From contig DCAT01000184.1 in NCBI GenBank assembly GCA_002312935.1, forward strand, positions 587-19,138: a DNA stretch of 18,552 nucleotides, written 5' to 3'. Positions 1 to 8,555 of this stretch are shown in pieces. Numbering within the stretch: the stretch's first letter is position 1; the number at the start of each line of letters is the position of its first letter. The position numbers were made by a program, and so were the translations under genes. Below the pieces are notes generated by a model, which was given only the letters and a program-made list of their open reading frames with translations, was not told where the DNA came from and searched no databases. Source of the DNA: Oceanospirillaceae bacterium UBA1126. Its GTDB lineage: Bacteria > Pseudomonadota > Gammaproteobacteria > Pseudomonadales > Balneatricaceae.

Positions 1-424
1 CGCCCATATAAACCACACACTCTAAACCGAGACGAGCAGCCACAGTGGCACTGGCAACACCATGCTGACCTGCACCTGTTTCTGCAATAATCCGGGGCTT
101 ACCCATATGTTTCGCTAGCAGAGCTTGGCCAATGGTGTTATTAATCTTGTGGGCACCTGTATGATTCAGGTCTTCCCGCTTCAGGTAGATTTGCGCCCCG
201 CCATAGGTCTTTGTTAACCGTTTAGCATGGTAAAGCGGCGACGGCCGACCCACGTAGTGAGCCATGTCTAAATCAAATTCAGCCTGAAACGCAGGGTCTT
301 GCCACAAAAGATCATAGGTATCACTAAGTTCATCTAATGCTGCAAATAGAGTTTCTGATACAAAACGTCCGCCATAGGGCCCGAAATGGCCATTAGCGTC
401 TGGCAATACTGATGCTTTAGTCAC
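1..424 (-). CDS. trpB: Tryptophan synthase beta chain, N-terminal part (runs off left edge)
   Basis: TrpB joins indole and L-serine to give tryptophan, using PLP, in the cytoplasmic TrpAB complex. About 141 N-terminal residues are present, translated by me from the minus strand. They include the family's opening FGPYGGRFVSETL and the segment KREDLNHTGAHKINN, which carries the PLP-binding lysine at about residue 93. The start is a GTG at 422-424, preceded by AGGA at 7-nt spacing. It overlaps the end of trpF by 8 nt (shared GTGACTAA), so the two genes are probably translationally coupled. The C-terminal two thirds lie outside the window, so integrity cannot be judged. The identification is certain; GTG rather than ATG as start is inferred from the ribosome binding site and the absence of an in-frame ATG nearby. 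Confidence 0.95.
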   Translation of the reverse strand, partial: MTKASVLPDANGHFGPYGGRFVSETLFAALDELSDTYDLLWQDPAFQAEFDLDMAHYVGRPSPLYHAKRLTKTYGGAQIYLKREDLNHTGAHKINNTIGQALLAKHMGKPRIIAETGAGQHGVASATVAARLGLECVVYMG

Positions 425-1097
425 TAGATGTTCCTTTTATTTCAATATGGTTTGATAATTGTGAAGGTAAATACGATAAATAGGGTTTTGCTTGGCGCAT
501 AAATGCGGCAATCTTAGCATGATCTTTAACGCCTTTGTGGCTTTCAACACCGCCGCTGACGTCAATTGCCCAGGGATTAACTTGCTCGATCGCCAGTTGC
601 ACGTTTTGGACATCAATACCACCTGCCAGCACCACATCTGCAGCGATATCTTCAGGGATGCGATGCCAATCAAACTGGTCGCCTGTACCACCAGGTACAC
701 CCGCCTTATAGGCGTCTAGCAATAAGCCTTGGGCACGACTATAACATTGCCTTTGCTGATGTAGGTTAATGTTTGGGCGCATTCTCACAGCCTTAATCCA
801 AGGCAGCTGAAACTGATCGCAAAACTGCGCTGATTCTTCACCATGAAACTGCAAGAGAGAAAGTGGCACTTGAGAAAGGATGTGGTCTATTTCTGCAGCC
901 GTAGCATCGACAAACAAACCTACGCAAGAAACAAAGGGCGGCAAGGCACAAGCGATCTCTGCGGCAGTGGCAATATCAACCGCTCGAGGACTTGGTGGGT
1001 AAAAAACTAAACCAATAGCGTCCGCCCCAGCTTGTGCAGCAAAAACTGCATCATTTGCTTGGCGAAGGCCACATATTTTTACGCGAGGTTGTGTCAC
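417..1097 (-). CDS. trpF: Phosphoribosylanthranilate isomerase
   Basis: TrpF converts N-(5-phosphoribosyl)anthranilate to CdRP, the third step of tryptophan synthesis, as a single-domain beta/alpha barrel in the cytoplasm. The protein is 226 residues. It opens RVKICGL, with the general-base cysteine at residue 9. The general-acid aspartate is at about 128 (LLLDAYKAGVPGGTG), followed by the phosphate-binding segments LAGGID and DVSGGVE. It is a little longer than the usual ~205 residues because of a C-terminal tail that reads into the trpB start. The start is GTG (1095-1097) with only a weak upstream AGCGG. Being separate and monofunctional (not a trpCF fusion) and lying between truA and trpB fits Pseudomonas-like order. 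The 104-nt gap to truA shows no clear terminator, so I cannot say whether trpF has its own promoter. Confidence 0.96.
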   Translation of the reverse strand: MTQPRVKICGLRQANDAVFAAQAGADAIGLVFYPPSPRAVDIATAAEIACALPPFVSCVGLFVDATAAEIDHILSQVPLSLLQFHGEESAQFCDQFQLPWIKAVRMRPNINLHQQRQCYSRAQGLLLDAYKAGVPGGTGDQFDWHRIPEDIAADVVLAGGIDVQNVQLAIEQVNPWAIDVSGGVESHKGVKDHAKIAAFMRQAKPYLSYLPSQLSNHIEIKGTSSD

Positions 1098-1201
1098 AAT
1101 GAACCGCTGTTAGTGATCGCTAAAGGAGTAAAATCCACGCCTCAATGGTAGCAGATAATTCAGCCTTGTGGCGCACTATATAAGCTTATTAACCCACTCT
1201 T

Positions 1202-2053
1202 TTACACATTTATCCAAGGCGCCAAAAAATGTGGCCCTAGAGAGGTCTGCGGCAAATTAAAAACATCATCATACTCGGCATCTACAAAGTACAAGCCATA
1301 AGGTTTTGCCGTTGCTGCACTTACCCGCCGATCCCTTGCAATTAGCACTTCCATTGCCCACTCTGGAGGTGCTTCACCAGCACCAATTTTCATCAATAAT
1401 CCTGCAAGATTGCGAATCATGTGATGCAAGAATGCATTAGCACGCACATCTAACACAATATAATCTCCTGCAGCTATAACGTTTAGATGGTGCATAGTAC
1501 GTATGGGACTATTGGCCTGGCAAGCAGCTGCGCGAAATGAACTGAAGTCGTGGGTGCCTACTAGGTGATCAGCAGCCTTTTGCATGCTTACCATATCCAG
1601 AGGGCGGTAGTTCCAAGTCACCTCCTTATCCATCAACGCTGGCCTCAGGGCATGGTTATAAATCACATAACGGTACCGACGGGCGGTAGCACTGAAACGT
1701 GCATGGAACTTTTCATCTACCGGCTGTGCCCATTGAATAGCAACGTCATCTGGTAAATTCATATTGCCACCATGTGTCCATGCGCGTAGGGGCCTTTGCG
1801 CCACAGTATCAAAATGCACAACTTGAGCGCTAGCATGGACCCCAGCGTCTGTGCGCCCTGCACACATCACCTTTATCGGCTCGTTAGCCACAATACTGAG
1901 GGCATCCTCTAGCTTTTCTTGGACACTGATGTGCCCACTGGGCTGGCGCTGCCAACCATGATAGTGGCGTCCATTGTAAGCAATACCTAGAGCAATACGC
2001 TGCGTGCCCTCAGCCAAAAATTCAGACGCGTCTGCTTTAAATGTTGTGGCCAT
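1202..2053 (-). CDS. truA: tRNA pseudouridine(38-40) synthase
   Basis: TruA isomerises uridines 38-40 in the anticodon stem-loop of many tRNAs. The protein is 283 residues. It has the family start RIALGIAYNGRHYHGWQRQ, the catalytic loop CAGRTDAGVHA with Asp69, and the C-terminal FLHHMIRNLAG segment. An N-terminal leader of about 18 residues precedes the usual start of the fold. ATG at 2053 is still preferred because AAGG lies 5 nt or so upstream, and no other start closer to the fold has a ribosome binding site. It begins 6 nt after the fimV stop, so it is probably co-transcribed and coupled with fimV. truA beside fimV is a conserved gammaproteobacterial pairing. Confidence 0.96.
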   Translation of the reverse strand: MATTFKADASEFLAEGTQRIALGIAYNGRHYHGWQRQPSGHISVQEKLEDALSIVANEPIKVMCAGRTDAGVHASAQVVHFDTVAQRPLRAWTHGGNMNLPDDVAIQWAQPVDEKFHARFSATARRYRYVIYNHALRPALMDKEVTWNYRPLDMVSMQKAADHLVGTHDFSSFRAAACQANSPIRTMHHLNVIAAGDYIVLDVRANAFLHHMIRNLAGLLMKIGAGEAPPEWAMEVLIARDRRVSAATAKPYGLYFVDAEYDDVFNLPQTSLGPHFLAPWINV

Positions 2054-2059
2054 ATAACC

Positions 2060-3934
2060 TTAGACCTCGTTAATGTTAGATAATAAAGCACTGGCTTTAG
2101 CTTGCTGTTTTGCATCACCTTGGTTGAGCACTTGGCGCAACATTGCTTGGGCTTTTTGCAGGTCTCCCATATCACGATAACTTAAGGCAAGATCTAATTT
2201 GGTATTCATCTCTTCATCATGAGACAAGTAATCCACAGGCTCATCAGCTTGGTTATGCATTAGCTTTTGGCCGGTCAACATCGCCTCTACGTCAGCAGAC
2301 AAGTGCAATTGATCATCCTGAATTTTAGTATTTAAGCCTTCGTCCATTGCCTGGGTTTCGTCTTGCTCTTGTTGCTGCAACAATTCTTCAATAAAGCTAC
2401 GTTCTGGCATGCCACCTCGCACTTTTTTTACACCTTGGTCCATATTGTCAGTTTGCGTACCTAGGTTAGTGGTGTAATCAGCCACTGGCTGATGGGCAGT
2501 TGACTGCTCTTCAATAACTTTTGAGTGGATTCGACCCTCTGGAAACCCCCTCCTACCGCGACTTATAATCCACCAAATAATTCCAGCTATAAACAATACT
2601 GGTAGTAACAAAAACCCTAACACTTGCACAATACTGCGCCACTGTGATGTCTGTACACTTTTTTCATTCACGTCATTGGCTTGCACGACAGAAGCGATAG
2701 TCGTTTCTGTTTTAGCTAAGGCCTGCTTAGCCTGCGCTAAATCCTGTTCTGTTTGATTAAGGTCTGCTTGTTTTGTTTCAAACTTTATATCTAGCGCTAA
2801 CATACTGGCCTCAATTTGATCCTTCTGCTGGCTCAGGCTTTTAATATCCTGCTGCTGAACAGCTAAGCCCTGAGCTAGATTTTCACTCGTTTTGGCAAGC
2901 AACTCTTGTTGTGATAATGCCAGAGTGTGATTGACTTGGAGGCCTTCCACTTCGGCTTGTAGAATTTGTGACTGACTCGCCAAACTATTAAGCTTGTTCT
3001 GCTGATTTTGCACTTGCTGCTCAACACCTTTTACATTTTCTTGCTCTACCTTAGGGGCCTTAGGCTGGTTATTTGTCAGTTTTTTCTGCGCCAGCTCTAC
3101 TGGAGCAGGAACCAAAACATCATAAGCAGCTTTGGCTTGTTTAGCTGTAAGCGAGTTTAGTTCATTTAAAGTAGGCAAAAGCAGCTTACTGTTGGCCATT
3201 ACTTGGCGAATATCACCATTCCTATAGGCAGTTGGATTACCTCTATAGAGGCTAATTAATGTCTGCCAAGGGCTGATACCTTTTGGGCTATTGTTGACTG
3301 CAATTCGCCACAAATTTTGACCTGGCTTAACGACTACCCAGACTGGCGCTTGAAGAACGGGGTCTTTTGTAATAGCACCTGTTTTAGAGGCTACCAACTG
3401 AACTAGCGCTTCTTCCACTACTATTTCTGCCTCGATCGCCTGCACTAGAACCCCCGATGCTGAAACGCTTAGGTTAATTGGCTTTAACGGACCTTGCTCC
3501 TGTTCGGCTTTCTCTGCCACCTGCTGGGGTGCTACAAAACTAGGTAACTTGATGGCGTACTCTGCTAACAACCTGTCACCTAAATGATCAACTTCAAAGA
3601 TAAAACTTAACTGGCTTTGTTCTACAGGCTGCTGCCCTATAACCTGCACTAGATAGTTGCCTGCATCATTAACAATGTTGATCTCTAACTCAGAATACCA
3701 ATCTTGATAAGTTAAACCGGCTGCTCGAAATTGAGCCTTACCTGCCATACTAGCCACCATAGAACCTGGCACAATACCTTCTACTTCAGTTAATTCAACA
3801 TGTAATTTCAAAGGCTGTAACACGGTTGAATCAAGGTATATTTGTCCAAGAGCAATAGACTGGGCGTTTGCACTTAACAAAATACTTGTGAAGCCAAGAA
3901 GAAATAAAAACGGTTTCATTTTTGTGGCTATCAT
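2060..3934 (-). CDS. fimV: FimV/HubP-type polar peptidoglycan-binding protein
   Basis: FimV/HubP proteins are inner-membrane polar organisers that bind peptidoglycan and help place type IV pili, flagella and chromosome partners at the pole. With the start at 3934 the protein is 624 residues. It has a secretion signal (KPFLFLLGFTSILLSANA), an N-terminal FimV domain to about residue 125, a LysM-like peptidoglycan-binding region at about 197-255 (VKPGQNLWRIA... LYRGNPTAYRNGDI), and a Gln/Leu-rich coiled coil at about 300-415. One membrane segment follows at about 435-457 (LGFLLLPVLFIAGIIWWII) with RGRR after it. An acidic cytoplasmic stretch leads to a TPR-like FimV C-terminal domain (LDLALSYRDMGDLQKAQAMLRQVL). 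It is shorter than the ~900-residue Pseudomonas protein. The start is the ATG with GGAG upstream; ATG at 3919 is also possible. The longer frame from 4015 would begin inside the asd terminator and is unlikely. Confidence 0.9.
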   Translation of the reverse strand: MIATKMKPFLFLLGFTSILLSANAQSIALGQIYLDSTVLQPLKLHVELTEVEGIVPGSMVASMAGKAQFRAAGLTYQDWYSELEINIVNDAGNYLVQVIGQQPVEQSQLSFIFEVDHLGDRLLAEYAIKLPSFVAPQQVAEKAEQEQGPLKPINLSVSASGVLVQAIEAEIVVEEALVQLVASKTGAITKDPVLQAPVWVVVKPGQNLWRIAVNNSPKGISPWQTLISLYRGNPTAYRNGDIRQVMANSKLLLPTLNELNSLTAKQAKAAYDVLVPAPVELAQKKLTNNQPKAPKVEQENVKGVEQQVQNQQNKLNSLASQSQILQAEVEGLQVNHTLALSQQELLAKTSENLAQGLAVQQQDIKSLSQQKDQIEASMLALDIKFETKQADLNQTEQDLAQAKQALAKTETTIASVVQANDVNEKSVQTSQWRSIVQVLGFLLLPVLFIAGIIWWIISRGRRGFPEGRIHSKVIEEQSTAHQPVADYTTNLGTQTDNMDQGVKKVRGGMPERSFIEELLQQQEQDETQAMDEGLNTKIQDDQLHLSADVEAMLTGQKLMHNQADEPVDYLSHDEEMNTKLDLALSYRDMGDLQKAQAMLRQVLNQGDAKQQAKASALLSNINEV

Positions 3935-3987
3935 ATGTAATGCTACTCCAACTAGGTGAATTGTTATTGTCGCAGCCTGAGGGCCAC

Positions 3988-4012
3988 AAAAAAAGGCGCC
4001 TAGGCGCCTTTT
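3988..4012 (-). terminator. Intrinsic terminator after asd
   Basis: A perfect inverted repeat with arms AAAAGGCGCC and GGCGCCTTTT around a central TA lies 16 nt downstream of the asd stop. On the minus strand it is followed at once by seven T residues (3994-3988). This is a textbook rho-independent terminator. It closes the leuCDB-asd unit and implies that fimV has its own promoter in 3935-3987. Confidence 0.9.
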
Positions 4013-4027
4013 CACAGATTTCTCTAC

Positions 4028-5140
4028 TTAGGCTTCTAACAAAATCCGTAACATGCGACGTAAAGGCTCAGCTGCACCCCACAAGAGCTGGTCACCAACA
4101 GTAAAGGCTGACAAGTATTCAGGCCCCATGTTGAGCTTACGTAAACGGCCCACAGGCACTGTCATAGTGCCTGTAATTTTAGCTGGTGTGAGTTCTGCCA
4201 TAGTAAGGTGACGATCATTAGGGATCACCTTAACCCAATCATTGGCCGCAGCAAGCATACCTTCAATTTCATCTAGCGGCACATTTTGCTTCATTTTAAT
4301 AGTTAATGCTTGGCTGTGGCAGCGCATTGCGCCCACACGAACACACAAACCATCGACCGGGATAATATCTTTAGTACGACCTAGAATCTTATTAGTCTCA
4401 GCTTGAGCCTTCCACTCTTCACGACTTTGGCCGTTATCTAACTGAGAGTCTATCCAAGGAATCAAACTGCCAGCCAACGGTGCACCAAATTGGCTAGCAT
4501 CATTATCGCTAGCGTTAATGGCTAGAGACACCTTGCGATCAATTTCTAAAATTGCCGAAGCAGGGTCTGCTAACTCATCAGAAACAGCGGCGCTGACGTA
4601 CCCCATTTGCTTCAACAACTCTCGCATGTGCCGAGCACCCCCGCCAGAAGCTGATTGATAGGTCATTGCAGACATCCACTCAATTTGATCAGCTGCAAAC
4701 AGCCCACCCAAGGCCATCATCATTAAGCTTACAGTGCAATTGCCACCAATAAATTCGGTTTTACCTTGAGCCAAGGCCTGATCAATAACATTACGGTTAA
4801 CTGGATCTAATACAATGACACTGTCATCTTGCATCCTTAAGCTAGACGCTGCATCAATCCAGTAACCCTTCCAACCCGCCTTACGCAGAGGTCCAAAAAC
4901 ACGATCAGTGTAGTCACCACCTTGACATGAAATAATAATATCCATTGTTTTAAGGGTGTCTATGTCGTGGGCGTCTTGTAATACTGGTGTTTGCACACCA
5001 AAGTCAGGCGCAGCTTGGCCAGCTTGAGACGTGGTGAAAAATACTGGTTCGATTAATCTCAGATCGTTTTCTTGCTGCATCCGCTGCATCAACACTGAGC
5101 CAACCATACCACGCCAACCTACGAGTCCTACACGCTTCAT
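4028..5140 (-). CDS. asd: Aspartate-semialdehyde dehydrogenase
   Basis: Asd reduces L-aspartyl-4-phosphate to aspartate semialdehyde with NADPH. This is the branch-point step to lysine, diaminopimelate, methionine and threonine. The 370-residue protein is full length for the gammaproteobacterial type. It shows the NADP-binding GLVGWRGMVGSVLMQR, the nucleophile Cys135 in GGNCTVSLMM, the substrate-binding segment QSASGGGARHMREL and His274 in RVGAMRCHSQ, all at the same positions as in E. coli. ATG at 5140 has AAGG upstream. It follows leuB with a 57-nt gap lacking a terminator, so it is probably the last gene of the leuCDB-asd operon. Confidence 0.97.
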   Translation of the reverse strand: MKRVGLVGWRGMVGSVLMQRMQQENDLRLIEPVFFTTSQAGQAAPDFGVQTPVLQDAHDIDTLKTMDIIISCQGGDYTDRVFGPLRKAGWKGYWIDAASSLRMQDDSVIVLDPVNRNVIDQALAQGKTEFIGGNCTVSLMMMALGGLFAADQIEWMSAMTYQSASGGGARHMRELLKQMGYVSAAVSDELADPASAILEIDRKVSLAINASDNDASQFGAPLAGSLIPWIDSQLDNGQSREEWKAQAETNKILGRTKDIIPVDGLCVRVGAMRCHSQALTIKMKQNVPLDEIEGMLAAANDWVKVIPNDRHLTMAELTPAKITGTMTVPVGRLRKLNMGPEYLSAFTVGDQLLWGAAEPLRRMLRILLEA

Positions 5141-5197
5141 TTTCTAAACCTTTTCCTTAAAACCACTAAAATTAATGTATCTTAATCAAGCGCTATA

Positions 5198-6280
5198 TTA
5201 ACTGTTAACTAGTGCATAAACTACCGCATCACCCATGGTTCTTGTATCTACTGTTCGATTACCATCAGAGCTAATGTCTGCAGTACGAAGTCCCTGATCC
5301 AACACCTCACTGACAGCAGCCTCTATGGCATCTGCTGCCGCACCTTGGTTTAAGGTGTAACGTAACATCATCGCCGCTGACAAAATTGTCGCCAAGGGAT
5401 TAGCTTTTCCTTGGCCAGCAATGTCTGGAGCTGACCCGTGGCATGGTTCATACATACCCTTGCCTGCCTCATCTAGCGAGGCTGAAGGTAACATACCAAT
5501 AGACCCAGTAAGCATAGCTGCCGCGTCAGACAATATGTCGCCAAACATATTGCCTGTAACCATGACGTCAAATTGCTTAGGTGCGCGGACTAGCTGCATG
5601 GCAGCGTTATCAACGTACATGTGACTCAACTCTACGTCAGGGTAGTCTGTGGCCATTTCATCCATAATTTCACGCCATAGTACGGTGACTTCTAATACAT
5701 TGGCCTTGTCTACTGAACACAATTTACCACCCCGGGCGCGAGCAGCTTCAAAAGCCACTTTGCCAATGCGACGAATCTCTGATTCTGCATAGACATAGGT
5801 GTTGTAACCCTGTCGCTCCCCGTTGTCTAACACACGAATCCCACGTGGTTGGCCAAAATAGATACCACCCGTTAACTCCCGCACAATAAGAATATCTAAA
5901 CCCGATACAATTTCAGGTTTTAAGCTAGAGGCATCGGCCAATTGTGGGTATAAAATAGCAGGACGTAAGTTACCAAATAAATTTAAGTTTGAACGCAGGC
6001 CCAGCAAACCCTTTTCAGGTCGAATCGCCATCTCCAAACCATCCCACTTAGGGCCACCAACGGCACCTAACAAAATAGCGTCTGCCGCTTTAGCTGCATT
6101 TAACGTCGCCTCAGGCAATGGCCCTCCTGTCGCATCAATAGCACTGCCGCCTACCAAAGCGCTGGTGATTGCCAGGCCCAAATTAAACTTAGCGTCTGCG
6201 GCAAGCAGCACTTTTTCTGCTTCGGCTACAATTTCTGGGCCTATGCCATCACCTGGCAAAACTAATACATTATGTGTCAT
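5198..6280 (-). CDS. leuB: 3-isopropylmalate dehydrogenase
   Basis: LeuB oxidises and decarboxylates (2R,3S)-3-isopropylmalate with NAD+ to the 2-oxo acid precursor of leucine. From the ATG at 6280 the protein is 360 residues, close to the family norm. Motifs include the start VLVLPGDGIGPEIV, the substrate-binding RSNLNLFGNLRPA, the metal-binding GNMFGDILSDAAAMLTGSIGMLPSASL, and the NAD-binding EPCHGSAPDIAG. I prefer 6280 over the in-frame ATG at 6289 because GAG lies at 9-nt spacing from the former but abuts the latter. It is the third gene of leuC-leuD-leuB-asd. Confidence 0.96.
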   Translation of the reverse strand: MTHNVLVLPGDGIGPEIVAEAEKVLLAADAKFNLGLAITSALVGGSAIDATGGPLPEATLNAAKAADAILLGAVGGPKWDGLEMAIRPEKGLLGLRSNLNLFGNLRPAILYPQLADASSLKPEIVSGLDILIVRELTGGIYFGQPRGIRVLDNGERQGYNTYVYAESEIRRIGKVAFEAARARGGKLCSVDKANVLEVTVLWREIMDEMATDYPDVELSHMYVDNAAMQLVRAPKQFDVMVTGNMFGDILSDAAAMLTGSIGMLPSASLDEAGKGMYEPCHGSAPDIAGQGKANPLATILSAAMMLRYTLNQGAAADAIEAAVSEVLDQGLRTADISSDGNRTVDTRTMGDAVVYALVNS

Positions 6281-6323
6281 GTGTTTCATCTCGAATCGAA
6301 TAGATGTTTATTGTGTTAAGTGC

Positions 6324-6965
6324 CTAATCGGCAAACAACCAAGGGGCCTGTTGACGACGTTTTTGTTCATAGCGTTGGATGCTACTGGTTTGTTCTAAAG
6401 TCAAACCAATGTCATCTAAACCATTCAGCAAACAATGGCGCCTAAAGCTGTCAATTGAAAAAGCAATGTCGCCTGCACTAGAACCAGAAATCACCCCGTC
6501 CTTAAGGTCAACTGTCAACTCAAATCCAGACGTGGCTTGTGTGTCTGCAAAAAGCTGATCTATTTGCTCATTTAATAGCGTAATTGGCAAAACTCCATTC
6601 TTAAAACAGTTATTATAAAAAATATCTGCAAAGCTTGGCGCAATAATACAAGAAATACCAAAATCTAACAGCGCCCAGGGTGCATGTTCCCGGCTAGAAC
6701 CGCAACCAAAATTATCCCTTGCTAAGAGTATCTTAGCTCCCTTATAGCGTGGGAAATTAAGTACAAAGTTAGGGTTAATAGGCCTTTTAGATGAATCTTG
6801 ATCTGGTTGACCTTCATCTAAATAACGTAATTCGTCAAATAAATTAGGTCCAAAGCCAGAGCGTTTAATTGATTTTAAAAACTGCTTCGGGATAATCATG
6901 TCAGTGTCGACATTGGCTCTATCCAAAGGCGCTGTGATGCCTGTTAACTGGGTAAATGCTTGCAT
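6324..6965 (-). CDS. leuD: 3-isopropylmalate dehydratase small subunit
   Basis: LeuD is the swivel-domain subunit that pairs with LeuC to isomerise 2-isopropylmalate to 3-isopropylmalate. The 213-residue protein carries the aconitase-swivel signatures ANVDTDMIIPKQFLK, LLARDNFGCGSSREHAPWAL and the FKNGVLPI loop. ATG at 6965 is preceded by a strong AAAGGAGC. It begins 21 nt after the leuC stop, which is the usual leuCD arrangement. Confidence 0.97.
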   Translation of the reverse strand: MQAFTQLTGITAPLDRANVDTDMIIPKQFLKSIKRSGFGPNLFDELRYLDEGQPDQDSSKRPINPNFVLNFPRYKGAKILLARDNFGCGSSREHAPWALLDFGISCIIAPSFADIFYNNCFKNGVLPITLLNEQIDQLFADTQATSGFELTVDLKDGVISGSSAGDIAFSIDSFRRHCLLNGLDDIGLTLEQTSSIQRYEQKRRQQAPWLFAD

Positions 6966-6986
6966 CTTATACTGCTCCTTTGGGTA

Positions 6987-8411
6987 TTATAAATTGAAGG
7001 TGCGAACATCTACAAAATGTCCTGCAATGGCAGCAGCAGCAGCCATTGCAGGACTCACTAAATGAGTCCGCCCACCAAAACCTTGACGGCCTTCGAAGTT
7101 CCGGTTAGACGTGGATGCACAGTGCTCACCCGCTCCAAGCTTGTCTGCATTCATTGCTAGGCACATAGAGCAACCTGGCTCACGCCATTCTAGGCCAGCA
7201 TCGGTGAAGATAGTATGCAATCCCTCAGCCTCTGCTTGTGCCTTAACTAACCCCGAACCCGGCACAACCAACGCTTGCTTTAAGGTTTTGGCCACTTGAT
7301 GACCCTCTACTACTGCGGCAGCAGCCCGTAAATCTTCAATTCGGCTATTAGTACATGAACCAATAAATACACGATCTAAGTGAATATCAGTAATCGCCTG
7401 ATCTGCTACAAGGCCCATATACTCGAGGGCACGGGTAATGCCAGACGCTTTAACATCATCTTTTTCTTTGGCAGGATTAGGTACATTGGCAAATACAGGA
7501 AGGACCATCTCTGGCGATGTACCCCACGTAACTTGAGGTGCAATAGCAGCACCGTCTAATACGACTACATGATCAAATTCAGCGTCGGCATCAGAATGCA
7601 AGTCTTGCCATGCAGCAACAGCTAAATCCCAGTTTTCACCTTTGGGAGAAAAAGGACGGCCTTCTACGTAGTCGATAGTAGTCTGATCTACCGCTACCAT
7701 GCCGACACGTGCCCCAGCCTCAATAGCCATGTTACACACGGTCATTCGGCCTTCCATAGTCATGTCTTCAAATACTTTACCACCAAATTCAATGGCATAA
7801 CCGGTGCCGCCAGCAGTGCCAATCACACCAATGATAGCCAACACCACATCTTTAGAAGTAATACCTTCACCCAAGTCTCCATCAACTCGGACTAACATAT
7901 TCTGCGACTTTTTTTGAATAAGGCATTGTGTGGCTAATACGTGCTCTACCTCTGAGGTTCCAATACCGTGGGCTAAGGCTCCCATAGCACCGTGTGTGGC
8001 CGTATGGGAATCACCACATACCACGGTCATTCCTGGCAGCGTAGCACCTTGTTCTGGGCCCACTACATGCACTATACCCTGGCGCTCATCTTGCATTTTA
8101 AATTCAGTAATACCAAACTCATCACAATTATCACCTAAGGTGACTACTTGAATCTTAGACACGGGGTCTTCGATACCATCCACACCAATGGCACGTTCAT
8201 TAAAAGTCGTAGGCACATTATGATCTGGCGTAGCTAAATTAGTATCTATACGCCACGGTTTACGGCCTGCAATGCGCAACCCCTCAAAGGCCTGTGGTGA
8301 AGTTACTTCATGCAGTAGGTGGCGATCAATGTAAATTAGGCAACTACCATCGTCTTGTTGCTTAACAAGGTGGGCGTCCCACAACTTGTCATATAAAGTT
8401 TTACTGGCCAT
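6987..8411 (-). CDS. leuC: 3-isopropylmalate dehydratase large subunit
   Basis: LeuC binds the [4Fe-4S] cluster of isopropylmalate isomerase. The protein is 474 residues from the ATG at 8411. It shows GDSHTATHGAMGALAHGIGTSEVEHVLATQ, and cluster cysteines at about 353 (GSCTNSRIEDL), 414 and 417 (PGCSMCLAMN). The ATG at 8411 has AGGA at 6-nt spacing; an upstream in-frame TTG at 8417 has no such support and would overlap the ribosome binding site. It is the first gene of leuCDB-asd, with a short leader and a candidate -10 box just upstream. Confidence 0.97.
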   Translation of the reverse strand: MASKTLYDKLWDAHLVKQQDDGSCLIYIDRHLLHEVTSPQAFEGLRIAGRKPWRIDTNLATPDHNVPTTFNERAIGVDGIEDPVSKIQVVTLGDNCDEFGITEFKMQDERQGIVHVVGPEQGATLPGMTVVCGDSHTATHGAMGALAHGIGTSEVEHVLATQCLIQKKSQNMLVRVDGDLGEGITSKDVVLAIIGVIGTAGGTGYAIEFGGKVFEDMTMEGRMTVCNMAIEAGARVGMVAVDQTTIDYVEGRPFSPKGENWDLAVAAWQDLHSDADAEFDHVVVLDGAAIAPQVTWGTSPEMVLPVFANVPNPAKEKDDVKASGITRALEYMGLVADQAITDIHLDRVFIGSCTNSRIEDLRAAAAVVEGHQVAKTLKQALVVPGSGLVKAQAEAEGLHTIFTDAGLEWREPGCSMCLAMNADKLGAGEHCASTSNRNFEGRQGFGGRTHLVSPAMAAAAAIAGHFVDVRTFNL

Positions 8412-8442
8412 TTCCAATCCTAAAGGGATGTAAGTAATACGA

Positions 8443-8448
8443 ATTATA
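8443..8448 (-). promoter_or_regulatory. Candidate -10 box of the leuCDB-asd promoter
   Basis: The minus strand reads TATAAT here, 31 nt upstream of the leuC ATG. This predicts a leader of about 25 nt, too short for a leucine attenuator peptide. The expected -35 region is weak (TTAGAG at 18-bp spacing), as often seen at activator-dependent promoters. The divergent LysR-type gene makes it a natural candidate activator. The box is seen; its use is inferred. Confidence 0.5.
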
Positions 8449-8555
8449 CCTAGGCTATATCAATAACTCTAATTCCAATTAATTTATTTTACTATTCCCT
8501 TTAGTTATTTCATTTATCTATTCCAATGGCTTAGGCAAATAGGTATTCTTTACCA

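Noticed and set aside
1098..1201. Terminator or promoter between truA and trpF
   Set aside because: I saw no stable hairpin with a T-tract and no paired -35/-10 boxes good enough to call.
7021..7050. Run of GCAGCAGCAGCAGCC near the leuC end, as a short repeat
   Set aside because: It encodes the alanine-rich SPAMAAAAAIAGH segment that is normal in LeuC; not a separate repeat element.
8418..8555. Leucine attenuator leader upstream of leuC
   Set aside because: The predicted leader is about 25 nt and has no Leu-rich short peptide frame or alternating hairpins.
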